Shown: positions 43,296 to 51,631 of the stretch, in pieces
How positions within the stretch are numbered: position 1 is the stretch's first letter
Layout: every line of letters begins with the position of its first letter
Origin: Enemella evansiae
GTDB lineage: Bacteria; Pseudomonadota; Alphaproteobacteria; Rhodobacterales; Rhodobacteraceae
Assembly (NCBI GenBank): GCA_017255395.1
Contig: JAFKDC010000020.1
Coordinates: 1 to 64,000 of the forward strand
DNA: 64,000 bases
Direction: 5' to 3'
Program-made: the position numbers and the translations under genes
Notes under the pieces: model-generated
The model's database searches: none
Told to the model about the DNA's origin: nothing
Seen by the model: the letters and a program-made list of their open reading frames with translations, nothing else

Positions 43296-44387
43296 TTACT
43301 GGTTGCGCGTCACGGCGCCGGTGGTGAAGCCGTCCAGGGCGTTCTCGGCGATACGGAACCAGGCCGCCTCGTCCTGCTGGAATTTCTTCCACTGCGGATA
43401 GATCTCGGCGAAGCGCGGGCTTTCGTCGGACAGTTCTTGCCAGACCTCCTGCGCCGCCGCATAGGCCGCTTCCATGACCTCACGCGGGAAATAGGCCACT
43501 TTCGCGCCTTCCGCGATCAGCTTGCGGATGGCGATCGGGTTCAGCGCATCATACCGTGCCAGCATGTCGCGCGACTGTTCGGCGCAGGCGGTTGCGAAGA
43601 CTGCCTGAAGATCGGCGGGCAGGTTGGCCCAGGCCTCTTGCCCGACAAGACAGGTAATCGCGGCACTGCCTTCCCACCAGCCCGGCGAATAGTAGTAGGG
43701 CGCGACCCGGTGCAGACCGAGGCGGTAATCGTCATGCGGGCCGATCCATTCGGCCGCGTCGATCGCGCCTTTCTCCAGCGACGGATAGATGTCGCCGGGG
43801 GCGATCTGCTGCGGTACGGCGCCCAGTTTCGACAGCACCTTGCCGCCAATACCGCCGATCCGCATGGTCAGGCCCTTGACGTCTTCGAGCGAGTTAATCT
43901 CCTTGCGGAACCAACCGCCCATCTGCACGCCGGTGTTGCCGACGTTGAAGTTCACCACATTGAAGTCACTGTAGAGGTCACGCAGCAGTTCCTGACCGCC
44001 GCCCTGCACCAGCCAGGCCAGTTGCTGGCGGGCATTGAGACCGAAGGCCATACCGGCATCGAAGGCAAAGGCGGGCTCGCGGCCGACGTGGAACGAGGCC
44101 AGCGTGTGGCAGCACTCGACAGAGCCCTGCCCCACGGCCTCGAGGTTCTGCGAAGCGGGTACGATCTCGCCGCCCGGGAAAACCCGGATCTCGAACCGAC
44201 CGCCGGACAATTCCTTGACCCGTTCGCTCAGAAGTTCGGCAGAGCCGTACATCACGTCCAGGGTGTTCGGCCAGCTGGTCGACATACGCCAGCGGACGAC
44301 ATCCTGGGCTCGGGAAACAGAGGGGGCCGCCATCAGGCCCGCGCTGGCTGCCGCCGCTGTGGCTGTCAGAAAATTGCGTCTTTTCAT
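43296..44387 (-). CDS. TRAP transporter binding protein, TakP-like, system 1
   Basis: 363 residues. ATG 44387 after GGGAGG. A Tat-type signal (KRRNFLTATAAAASAG) suggests export in folded form, as for TakP relatives. Typical features are TSWPNTLDVMYGSAELL, VFPGGEIVPA, MRIGGIGGKVLSKLGAVPQQ and KGAIDAAEWIGPHDDYRLGLH. The TakP subgroup binds 2-oxo and aromatic carboxylates, often with a cation. Located next to the MarR-type regulator with operator motif B in its promoter, it is the best candidate for picolinate uptake (inference). Confidence 0.88.
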   Translation of the reverse strand: MKRRNFLTATAAAASAGLMAAPSVSRAQDVVRWRMSTSWPNTLDVMYGSAELLSERVKELSGGRFEIRVFPGGEIVPASQNLEAVGQGSVECCHTLASFHVGREPAFAFDAGMAFGLNARQQLAWLVQGGGQELLRDLYSDFNVVNFNVGNTGVQMGGWFRKEINSLEDVKGLTMRIGGIGGKVLSKLGAVPQQIAPGDIYPSLEKGAIDAAEWIGPHDDYRLGLHRVAPYYYSPGWWEGSAAITCLVGQEAWANLPADLQAVFATACAEQSRDMLARYDALNPIAIRKLIAEGAKVAYFPREVMEAAYAAAQEVWQELSDESPRFAEIYPQWKKFQQDEAAWFRIAENALDGFTTGAVTRNQ

Positions 44388-44433
44388 TCCGTATCCTCCC
44401 GTTGGTTGCAGGCTCCTCAACCTGCGATGCAAT

Positions 44434-44449
44434 GTATGCTGTACAAATA
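44434..44449. promoter_or_regulatory. Shared operator motif B (TRAP system 1)
   Basis: GTATGCTGTACAAATA, 47-62 bases before ATG 44387. It is followed by a second half-site like it (ATGCAGTACA at 44452-44461). It is identical to motif A in its first 12 bases. Confidence 0.6.
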
Positions 44450-44660
44450 ACATGCAGTACACTGAACGATGTGTCAAGAATGCATGTTTAGGATTATTTT
44501 ATTTACTTTCAGTGTCTTGCACGCTGAACGGGAAAGGGTCTGGCCAGAATGCCGCACCAGATCTGCGGCAAACTGCGTCGTCATTATGCTGAAACGGATG
44601 GGCTGGAATCGGTGGACTCGATCCATGCGGCAGCCGATCCCGGCGGGCTTTCCGCGCGGC

Positions 44661-45173
44661 CTAGATCCGCTGGCTCATCGGCGCGCGGGAGGCATCGTTA
44701 TTCGCATCGATCATCTTGCGCAAAGCGCGCATGAAGACCTTGTATTCCTCTGGTGTCAGCGGCGACACCATCCGGTCCTGAGCATCTTCCATCAGTGGCT
44801 GTACCTCGCGCACCAGGCGACGGCCAGCCTCGGTGATATGCACGATCAGCGCCCTCCGATCCTGCTTGGACCGTTCCCGCGAGGCAAGGCCGCGATTGAC
44901 CAGCCGTTTGATGACATCAGCGCCGCTGGTTCGGTCGATGCCAACGATCTTGGAGATCGACAGCTGATCCATCTCGGCATCCGAGCACAGCACCGATAGT
45001 ACGGCAAACTGCACGGCGGTGAGGTCCAGCCCCTCGCAAGCCTGAGTAAACAGGCCGATGTGGATCTGATGCAGGCGCCGCACGAGATAACCCGGCCGGT
45101 CCCAAAGGTCGGCGTATTTCTGGGGATTTGCGCTCTCGATGGAGGCTTGCTCGCTCACCACGTTGTTCTTCAT
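44661..45173 (-). CDS. MarR-family transcriptional regulator (PicR-like position)
   Basis: About 170 residues from ATG 45173, with a GTG one codon earlier. Winged helix region: LTAVQFAVLSVLCSDAEMD, ISKIVGIDRTSGADVIKRLVNRGL, RRALIVHITEAG. It is divergent from the molybdenum-hydroxylase genes and beside TRAP system 1. In the known picolinate pathway a MarR-type repressor (PicR) controls the cluster and responds to a pathway intermediate. The three shared motifs at 34590, 40878 and 44434 are its likely sites. Confidence 0.85.
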   Translation of the reverse strand: MKNNVVSEQASIESANPQKYADLWDRPGYLVRRLHQIHIGLFTQACEGLDLTAVQFAVLSVLCSDAEMDQLSISKIVGIDRTSGADVIKRLVNRGLASRERSKQDRRALIVHITEAGRRLVREVQPLMEDAQDRMVSPLTPEEYKVFMRALRKMIDANNDASRAPMSQRI

Positions 45174-45247
45174 CACGGTTTAACCTTCTCTACTGCGCCA
45201 GCTGCGTCTCACCGGGTGGCTGGCGTCCTGTCGTTGGAACAATTTCG

Positions 45248-45322
45248 TTGCCTGCCACAAATTAAGGGGTATACTGATAATTGTTGTCAAGGTATTAGAC
45301 CCACACCTTCCACAACTAATAC
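45248..45322. promoter_or_regulatory. Divergent promoter region with inverted repeat
   Basis: On the plus strand TTGCCT (45248-45253) and TATACT (45270-45275) form a plausible promoter with 16-base spacing for the hydroxylase genes. On the minus strand TTGACA (45284-45289) could be the -35 of the marR gene. The inverted repeat GTATTAG (45292-45298) / CTAATAC (45316-45322) lies where the plus-strand transcript begins. It differs from operator motifs A-C. Confidence 0.45.
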
Positions 45323-45345
45323 ACATCGGTCTAGCGCAGCAGGGA

Positions 45346-47703
45346 ATGGAGGCGAGATTGGGCACAGGAATCGGAGCGCGCGTGCCGCGCAAAGAGGACA
45401 GTCGGCACCTGAAGGGCAAGGCAGAGTTCGTCGGCGACATCAAGCTGCCGGGCCTGTGGGAGGCGGCTTTCGTCCGCAGTCCGCTGGCCCATGCTACGCT
45501 GGGCACGATCACCAAGCCCGCCGGTGCGGAAAACCGTGTTTTCACTGCCGGGGACATGACCGATCTGATGCCGATTCGCACTGTGTCCACCCTCCCCGGC
45601 TACAAGCTTTCGGATTATCCGGCGCTGGCCCGGGACAAGGTACGCTACGTGGGCGAATGCATTGCCATCTGCATTGCCCCCACCCGCGCCGAGGCCGAGG
45701 ACCTGGCCGAAGCCGTCGAGGTCGACCTCACCCCCCTGCCTCCGGTTACCGACGTGGTGACCGCGCTGAAGGACGACGCGCCGCTGCTACACGAGGACTG
45801 GGGCGACAATCTTTTCCTGACCACCGAGTATGACAGTGACCTGAGTGAAGCCAAGGCCAAGGCGACCGTCGTGCTGTAACGCGAGTTCAAAACCGCCCGC
45901 CAGGCGATGAACCCGATGGAGGGCAAGGGCGTGCTGGCGCATTGGGACCACAAGGCCGACCAGCTTCAGGTCCATACCTCGACCCAGGTGCCGCATGTGA
46001 TCCGCACCGGTATCGCCGAATGCCTCGGGCTGGATCAGGCCAATGTTCGGGTGATCGCGCCCGACGTGGGCGGCGGTTTCGGCTACAAATGCGTCCTTCA
46101 ACCCGAAGAGCTCTCGGTCTCCTGGGTTGCCCGCAAGACCGACCGCCCGATTCGCTGGACCGAGGACCGGCGCGAACACCTGACTGCCGGGGCCAACACC
46201 CGCGAACACAGCTACAAGGTCACCGCCTATGCCGACGACAGCGGACGGCTTCTGGGGCTGGATGCGGATATCTGGGTAGACGTCGGCGCCTATTCGGTCT
46301 GGCCCTTCACCGCCTGCCTCGAAGCGGCACAGGCCGGTGGCAACCTGCCCGGCCCCTACGACCTTCCGGCCTATGCCTGCCGGACCTACTCGGTGGCCAC
46401 CAACAAGCCCGCCTTCACGCCCTACCGCGGGGTGGCGCGCCCCGGGGTCTGCTTCGTGATCGAGCTGATCATGGATGCCATCGCCCGCGCGGTCGACCGC
46501 GACCCGCTCGACGTGCGCTGTCTCAACCTCGTGCAGGGCAGCGCGATGCCCTATACTAATATCACCGGAAAGTTCTACGACTCCGGCGATTATCCCGCCG
46601 CCGCCCGCGAGGCCGCGCGAATGATCGACGCGGACCAGTTCCGCGAGCGCCAACGCGCCGCCGCGGCCGAGGGCCGGTTCATCGGCCTTGGCTTTGCCAG
46701 CTTCACCGAGCAATCCGCCCATGGGGCCAAGGTCTTCGGGTCATGGGGGCTGTCGGTGGTGCCGGGATACGAGCAGGCCACCGTCAAGCTGAACCCCTCG
46801 GGCGCGGTCGAGGTGCTGTCGGGCAACCACTCCTTCGGCCAGGGGCTGGAGACCACGATCGCGCAGGTTGCCTGCGAATGGCTGAACGTCGACATCTCGC
46901 GCGTGCGCGTGCTGATGGGCGACACCGGGCGGACGCCGAACTCTTTCGGGGCCTTCGCCTCGCGCGGGATGGTGATGGCCGGCGGCGCCGTGTCCAAGGC
47001 CGCCGAGGAACTGGCACGCCGCATTCGGCTGCATGCCGCACACCTGCTGCAATGCCAGCCCGAGGGCGTGGTCCTGCGCGACGGCGCGGCCTGGAACGAT
47101 CAGGCCTCGGTCAGCTTTGCCGAGATCGCCCGCACCTGGTATCTGCGCCCCGACCTGCTGCCCGAGACCGTCGAAACCACCGGACTGGAAGTCACCGAAG
47201 GCTACAAGCCCGATATCGACACCGGCGTGTTTACCTATGCCACCCATGCGGCCATCGTCGAGGTCGACCCGGACACCGGCCGCACCGAGATCCTCGATTA
47301 CGTCATTTTCGAGGATTGCGGGCGCCGGGTGAACCCGCTGATTCTGGACGGGCAATCCTATGGCGGCGCGGCGCAGGGGATCGGCACCGCGCTGTTCGAG
47401 GAAACCCTTTACGACGGCGCGGGCCAGCCGGTGACCTCGACCCTGGCCGACTACATCATGCCGGGGCCTGCCGAGCTGCCGCATTTCCGGCTGGGGCACA
47501 GCGAAACCCTGTCCCCCTATTCGAGACACGGGATCAAGGGCGTCGGGGAAGGCGCGGCCATTGCGCCCGCGGGCGCCATCGTCAACGCGATCAACAATGC
47601 CCTGGCCCCGATCGGGGTCGAGCTGAACCAGGTGCCCGCAACCCCGCACCGCGTCCTTTCGGCGATCTTCGCCGCGCAATCCAGGAAAGAGGCCGCACAA
47701 TGA
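45346..47703 (+). pseudogene. Molybdenum hydroxylase large subunit, interrupted by TAA
   Basis: The frame encodes a xanthine-dehydrogenase-type large subunit of about 785 codons. An in-frame TAA at 45877-45879 splits it into 177 residues (a/b hammerhead domain: PRKEDSRHLKGKAEFVGDI to EAKAKATVVL) and a part restarting at ATG 45907 (598 residues: molybdopterin-binding GGGFGYK, PYRGVARPGVC, GSGxxS-like GNHSFGQGLETT and catalytic Glu in KGVGEGAAIAPAG). Family members have Glu or a similar residue at the stop position. The split falls between two domains, so a two-chain enzyme is possible. Proposed role: picolinate (or nicotinate) hydroxylation at C6. Confidence 0.8.
45907..47703 (+). CDS. Molybdopterin-binding part of the split hydroxylase
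   Basis: 598 residues, beginning 27 bases after the TAA at 45879. No strong ribosome site is seen (CAGGCG before ATG 45907; a second ATG at 45916), so expression would rely on re-initiation. It contains all visible molybdenum-cofactor residues and the catalytic Glu. Its stop overlaps the FAD-subunit start (ATGA at 47700). Whether it makes a working enzyme with the 177-residue fragment (45346-45879) is open; natural two-chain large subunits are known in some nicotinate hydroxylases. Confidence 0.6.
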   Translation: MNPMEGKGVLAHWDHKADQLQVHTSTQVPHVIRTGIAECLGLDQANVRVIAPDVGGGFGYKCVLQPEELSVSWVARKTDRPIRWTEDRREHLTAGANTREHSYKVTAYADDSGRLLGLDADIWVDVGAYSVWPFTACLEAAQAGGNLPGPYDLPAYACRTYSVATNKPAFTPYRGVARPGVCFVIELIMDAIARAVDRDPLDVRCLNLVQGSAMPYTNITGKFYDSGDYPAAAREAARMIDADQFRERQRAAAAEGRFIGLGFASFTEQSAHGAKVFGSWGLSVVPGYEQATVKLNPSGAVEVLSGNHSFGQGLETTIAQVACEWLNVDISRVRVLMGDTGRTPNSFGAFASRGMVMAGGAVSKAAEELARRIRLHAAHLLQCQPEGVVLRDGAAWNDQASVSFAEIARTWYLRPDLLPETVETTGLEVTEGYKPDIDTGVFTYATHAAIVEVDPDTGRTEILDYVIFEDCGRRVNPLILDGQSYGGAAQGIGTALFEETLYDGAGQPVTSTLADYIMPGPAELPHFRLGHSETLSPYSRHGIKGVGEGAAIAPAGAIVNAINNALAPIGVELNQVPATPHRVLSAIFAAQSRKEAAQ

Positions 47704-48521
47704 AACCCGTCGCATTCTCGCATCTGCGCGCCGACACCGCCGAGGCCGCAGCCAAGGCACTGGGCCAGGGCGCCAAGATCCTCGCCGGAGGCCAGTCGCT
47801 TGGCCCCATGCTGAACCTCAGGCTGGCTCGCCCCGAGGCGCTTGTCGGCGTCTCGCGCCTGCCCGGACTGTCCGAGATCCGCGAGGCCAGGGACCGCATC
47901 GTCATCGGGGCGGGTGTCACCCATGCCCGGATCGAGGATGGCGCCGACGCCATCGCGCTGCCGCCGATGATGCGCCACGTGGCACGCGGCATCGCCTATC
48001 GCGCGGTGCGCAACAAGGGCACCATCGGCGGGTCTCTGGCCCATGCCGACCCGGCCGCCGACTGGCTGAGCTGCCTGACCGCGCTGGATGCCGGGCTGGT
48101 CCTTCAGGACGCGACCGGCAAGGACCGGCGGGTGCCGGTCGCGGGCTTCATGCTGGGGGCCTATCGCACCGTGCTGACCCCCGGGGACATCCTGACCGGC
48201 GTCGAAATCCACCCCCGGATGCGCGACGCGCTCTGGGGCTACGACAAGGTCTGCCGCAAGGTGGGTGAATTTGCCGATGCCATAGGCGCCCTCGTGGTCC
48301 ATCCCGACAGCGGCTTCATCCGGCTTGTCGCCGGGGCCACCGGCGGCCCGCCGCTGATCCTGACCGAGCTTGGCACGGAGATCGCCGCCAGCGCCAGGCA
48401 TCCCGGTCGCGACGCGGTGCGCGCCGCGCTTTCCGCCCGACTGACCGATGCCGATGACGTGAAGCTGCATCTGCTGACCACGGCCCTGTGCCGCGCGATC
48501 GAAAAGGTACTGCCCGCATGA
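47700..48521 (+). CDS. Molybdenum hydroxylase FAD-binding (medium) subunit
   Basis: 273 residues, CoxM/XdhB-type FAD protein. Flavin motifs are ILAGGQSLGPMLNLRLARPE (about 27-46) and NKGTIGGSLAHADPAADW (about 100-117). Receives electrons from the [2Fe-2S] subunit. Both ends overlap neighbours by four bases, so the three genes form one translation unit with the large subunit at 45346. Confidence 0.92.
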   Translation: MKPVAFSHLRADTAEAAAKALGQGAKILAGGQSLGPMLNLRLARPEALVGVSRLPGLSEIREARDRIVIGAGVTHARIEDGADAIALPPMMRHVARGIAYRAVRNKGTIGGSLAHADPAADWLSCLTALDAGLVLQDATGKDRRVPVAGFMLGAYRTVLTPGDILTGVEIHPRMRDALWGYDKVCRKVGEFADAIGALVVHPDSGFIRLVAGATGGPPLILTELGTEIAASARHPGRDAVRAALSARLTDADDVKLHLLTTALCRAIEKVLPA

Positions 48522-49699
48522 CCATGCACACCACCGACCTCGCCACGCAACATACCGCCCCCGAACCGCTGGACATCCGCCTGACCGTGAACGGCAGCGA
48601 CAGCGCCGTGCGGGTCGCCCCGCGCACCCAACTGGCCGAGATCCTGCGCGACGAACTGAACCTGACCGCCACGCATCTGGCCTGTGAACAGGGGGTCTGC
48701 GGCGCCTGCACGGTGATGGTGGACGGTCGCCCGGTCCGCGCCTGCCTGACCTTCGCCCGCGATTGCGACGGCAGCCGGGTCGATACCCTGGAAGGCTGGC
48801 AGGGCGACCAGCTGATGGACCGGCTGCGCGATGCCTTCCAGCGCAACCACGCGCTGCAATGCGGCTTCTGCACGCCGGGCATGATGACCACCGCCCGCGA
48901 CCTCGTGGAGCGGCTGGACAGCGCCGATGAGACCCGCATCCGCAACGAGCTGTCCGGCAACCTGTGCCGCTGCACCGGCTATGTCGGCATTGTGGGCGCG
49001 ATCCGCGAGGTGATCGAGGAACGCGACGCCGCGGGCATTCCCGCCCGCCCGACGGCGCCGATGGCACCACGCCAGGCACCCGGTTTCGCCCCCTTCACCG
49101 CCCGCCCGGACACCACCGCCGAGGTCACCCCGGCGATGTCCGGCGAAAGCCGGGTCGAGGATGGCTGGACCGTCGTGCGCCGCAAGGTGGTGCTGGACCA
49201 TCCCCCCGAAGCCGTCTGGGCGCATTTCCGCGATCTGCCCGCAGTGGCGCGATGCCTGCCCGGCGCAGACCTGTCTGAAACCGACGGCGACCGGTTCTCT
49301 GGTCATGTCGGCGTGCGTTTCGGCCCGATCTCGGCCCGCTTCGAGGGCGAGGGCCGCTTTGCCGCCGACGATGCCACCCGCGAGGGCAAGGTCAGCGGCC
49401 GCGGCAAGGATCGCGGCGGCCAGTCGGGTGTCGAGGGCGAACTGAGCTTCACGGTCAACCAAGACGAGGTGGACACGAAATCGACAGTCGACGTGGCCTT
49501 TCGCTTTCGCATCGAGGGCGTTCTCGGCCAGTTCAACCGCCCCGAACTGGTCAATGGCCTCGTGGATTATATCCTTGGGGAATTCGTGGCCAACTGCAAC
49601 GCGGTCCTGTCCGGAGGCGCGGTGCGCGAGAGCCGGGGCGTCAGCTTCATGGCCGTGGCCCTGTCGGTCCTCAAGGGGCTGTTCCGGCGCCGCGGTTAA
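48518..49699 (+). CDS. [2Fe-2S] hydroxylase subunit fused to a CoxG (SRPBCC) domain
   Basis: 393 residues, twice the usual 160-170. Residues 1-170 are the small subunit: plant-type cluster Cys in LACEQGVCGACTV and RACLTF, and the second cluster in QCGFCTPGMM and NLCRCTGYVG. A proline-rich linker follows, then a CoxG/SRPBCC domain (about 210-393: VVLDHPPEAVWAHFRDLPAVARCLPGA split over its first strands). CoxG normally is a separate membrane-recruiting or maturation protein of CO dehydrogenase. The last 20 residues (FMAVALSVLKGLFRRR) look membrane-associating. The fusion may anchor the enzyme. Confidence 0.9.
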   Translation: MTMHTTDLATQHTAPEPLDIRLTVNGSDSAVRVAPRTQLAEILRDELNLTATHLACEQGVCGACTVMVDGRPVRACLTFARDCDGSRVDTLEGWQGDQLMDRLRDAFQRNHALQCGFCTPGMMTTARDLVERLDSADETRIRNELSGNLCRCTGYVGIVGAIREVIEERDAAGIPARPTAPMAPRQAPGFAPFTARPDTTAEVTPAMSGESRVEDGWTVVRRKVVLDHPPEAVWAHFRDLPAVARCLPGADLSETDGDRFSGHVGVRFGPISARFEGEGRFAADDATREGKVSGRGKDRGGQSGVEGELSFTVNQDEVDTKSTVDVAFRFRIEGVLGQFNRPELVNGLVDYILGEFVANCNAVLSGGAVRESRGVSFMAVALSVLKGLFRRRG

Positions 49700-50072
49700 T
49701 GTGTCCGCTGACCTTTGGGCTATTCAAGCTGAAGCGCAGGGGCAGGAAAGGCCCTCGTGTTCTGTATCGGACGCTGACCTGATGGGGTGTCTGCCTTCCC
49801 GCCAATCCGCTTGAATCGTCGCGGGAAACCGCATTCGCCACGGTAGCTGCGGCTGGGTTCGCTTCGGAACGGAACTCCATCGCAGCGGGCGCAAGTGATC
49901 GCGCAAGATGACCTTTACGTATGGTGAACTGCCGAAGCATCGGCGCCCTATCTGAATGATCCTCTTTGTGGTGAGCGGGGGCAGTCGAGGAAGGAGTATC
50001 AACAACTGACATGTCAGTTGTGTATTCAGAGTCGACCTGCTATGCCTTCTCCGCAGACGAGGAGAATCTCAG
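49700..50072. other. Gene-free region holding a perfect palindrome
   Basis: 373 bases without a supportable gene or recognisable IS. A short imperfect repeat CGCTGACCT occurs twice (about 49708 and 49773). The only strong signal is the palindrome at 50002-50021. Confidence 0.4.
50002..50021. promoter_or_regulatory. Perfect 20-bp palindrome, likely GntR operator
   Basis: ACAACTGACATGTCAGTTGT, fully symmetrical, 52 bases before the TTG start of the lyase gene. Regulators of the GntR-FCD class bind palindromes of this kind, and one is encoded two genes downstream (50935). Confidence 0.6.
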
Positions 50073-50933
50073 TTGGAACACTTCGGCATCTCGGTTGCCC
50101 TGCTGACGCCCTTCACCGCGCGCGGCGAACTCGACACCGCGCGGCTGGGGACGCACGCGCGAAGCCTCATGGATCGCGGTGCCCAGGGCGTCACGCTCTT
50201 TGGCACCACCGGAGAAGGGGCCTCGGTGGGGCTGTCGGAACGCGCTGCGGGGATCGACGCCCTGCTGCAGCACGGCTGCCCGGCGGGGACGATCACGCTT
50301 GGCGTCTGTGCGACCTCGCTTGCCGACGCCCTGGAACAGGTGGCGCAGGGCACCCGCCGCGGCATCCAGTCGTTCCTGCTGCTGCCGCCGTTCTATTTCA
50401 AGGGATGCGGCGACGACGGTCTGTTTGCCTGGCATGCGGAACTCTTCGCGCGGGCCGATCCCGGCGCCCGGTTCATCCTCTATCACATTCCGCAGGTGTC
50501 GGGGGTGGGTCTTTCGGTCGACCTGGTGCGCCGGCTGGCCGAACATGCGCCCGACCGGGTGCGGGCGATCAAGGACAGCTCCGGCGACTGGGAAACCGCC
50601 GCGGCGCTGATCGACCTGGGTAAGACAACGGTGCTTGTCGGAGACGAACGGCTTCTGCACCGCGCCGTGGCGCGCGGCGCCGGGGGCGCGATCTGCGGGA
50701 TGGCGAACCTGTACCCCGAGCGGATGGTCCGCATCGTGGAGACCGCCACCGAAGACCCGGAGCTGAGCGCCGAGGTTTCGCGGGTCGTGGCGAAACCGGT
50801 CATTCCCGCGCTGAAGGCGATGCTGGCCGCGCGCAGCGCAGAGCCCGCCTGGGAACGAATGCGCGCACCGCTTACACCGCTCGGCGAGGCCGAGCGCGCG
50901 ACGCTTCCGATGCAAGAGAAGATCGAGGCCTGA
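50073..50933 (+). CDS. DHDPS/NAL-family lyase
   Basis: 286 residues, starting with TTG 50073 preceded by GAGGAGAA. Classical family features are GTTGEGASVGL (about 44-54), conserved Tyr in FILYHIPQVSG and Schiff-base Lys in VRAIKDSSGDW. The normal length and motifs fit a pyruvate-type aldolase or dehydratase. The GntR gene and TRAP transporter that follow suggest a catabolic role on a sugar acid, hydroxyproline-derived acid or sialic-acid-like compound; none is proven. Confidence 0.88.
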   Translation: MEHFGISVALLTPFTARGELDTARLGTHARSLMDRGAQGVTLFGTTGEGASVGLSERAAGIDALLQHGCPAGTITLGVCATSLADALEQVAQGTRRGIQSFLLLPPFYFKGCGDDGLFAWHAELFARADPGARFILYHIPQVSGVGLSVDLVRRLAEHAPDRVRAIKDSSGDWETAAALIDLGKTTVLVGDERLLHRAVARGAGGAICGMANLYPERMVRIVETATEDPELSAEVSRVVAKPVIPALKAMLAARSAEPAWERMRAPLTPLGEAERATLPMQEKIEA

Positions 50934-50934
50934 G

Positions 50935-51591
50935 ATGGGCGAACCGGTGGCCCGGCAGCGCGATCACGCCTATTCAAGCTTCACGGACAAGCTTTTGTCG
51001 CGGGATATCCAGCCGGGTCAGTTCGTGTCGCAGCGTGAGCTGGTCGAGCTGACGGGCATGCCGCTGGGCGCCATCCGCGAGATGATCCCGCGGCTCGAGG
51101 CCGACGGGCTGATCCGCACCTCGCCGAAACGCGGATTGCAGATCCTGTCGATCGACCTCGACCTGATCCGCAACGCGTTTCAGCTGCGCCGCATCATCGA
51201 GGCGGAAGCCTTCGCCGGCTTCTGCCGGACCGCGCAGCCGGACGATCTGGCGCGCATCGCCCGCGAGCACGCGGAGATCCGGGAGGAAGCCGCAGGCGGG
51301 GTGACGCCGGATCTGCTGGACCGGGCGCAGCGCATGGACTGGGCCTTTCACGATCATGTGGTCGATCACATGCAGAACCGCATCGTGTCGGACATCTACC
51401 GGGTAAACTCGATCAAGATCCGCCTGATCCGCAACGAGAACACCCGGATGCTGCCCGAACTGGTGGTTTCGGTCATGGACGAACACATGCCTATCGTCGA
51501 TGCTCTGATTGTCCGGGACGAGGCGGCGACCATCGCGGCCGTCCAGGCCCATATCAACAGCGCGAGGAGTAGGGCGCTGGAGTTCGAATAA
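50935..51591 (+). CDS. GntR-family regulator, FCD type
   Basis: 218 residues. N-terminal winged helix with VSQRELVELTGMPLGAIREMIPRLEADGLI (first and second halves separable as the HTH and wing). The C-terminal FCD domain has metal-type residues in DWAFHDHVVDHM and MDEHMPIVDAL. Starts one base after the lyase stop. Likely controls its own operon through the palindrome at 50002-50021, responding to the TRAP substrate or lyase product. Confidence 0.9.
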   Translation: MGEPVARQRDHAYSSFTDKLLSRDIQPGQFVSQRELVELTGMPLGAIREMIPRLEADGLIRTSPKRGLQILSIDLDLIRNAFQLRRIIEAEAFAGFCRTAQPDDLARIAREHAEIREEAAGGVTPDLLDRAQRMDWAFHDHVVDHMQNRIVSDIYRVNSIKIRLIRNENTRMLPELVVSVMDEHMPIVDALIVRDEAATIAAVQAHINSARSRALEFE

Positions 51592-51631
51592 CACCAGGGG
51601 CGCAGGCCCTGCCAATACCGGAGGAGGAAAC

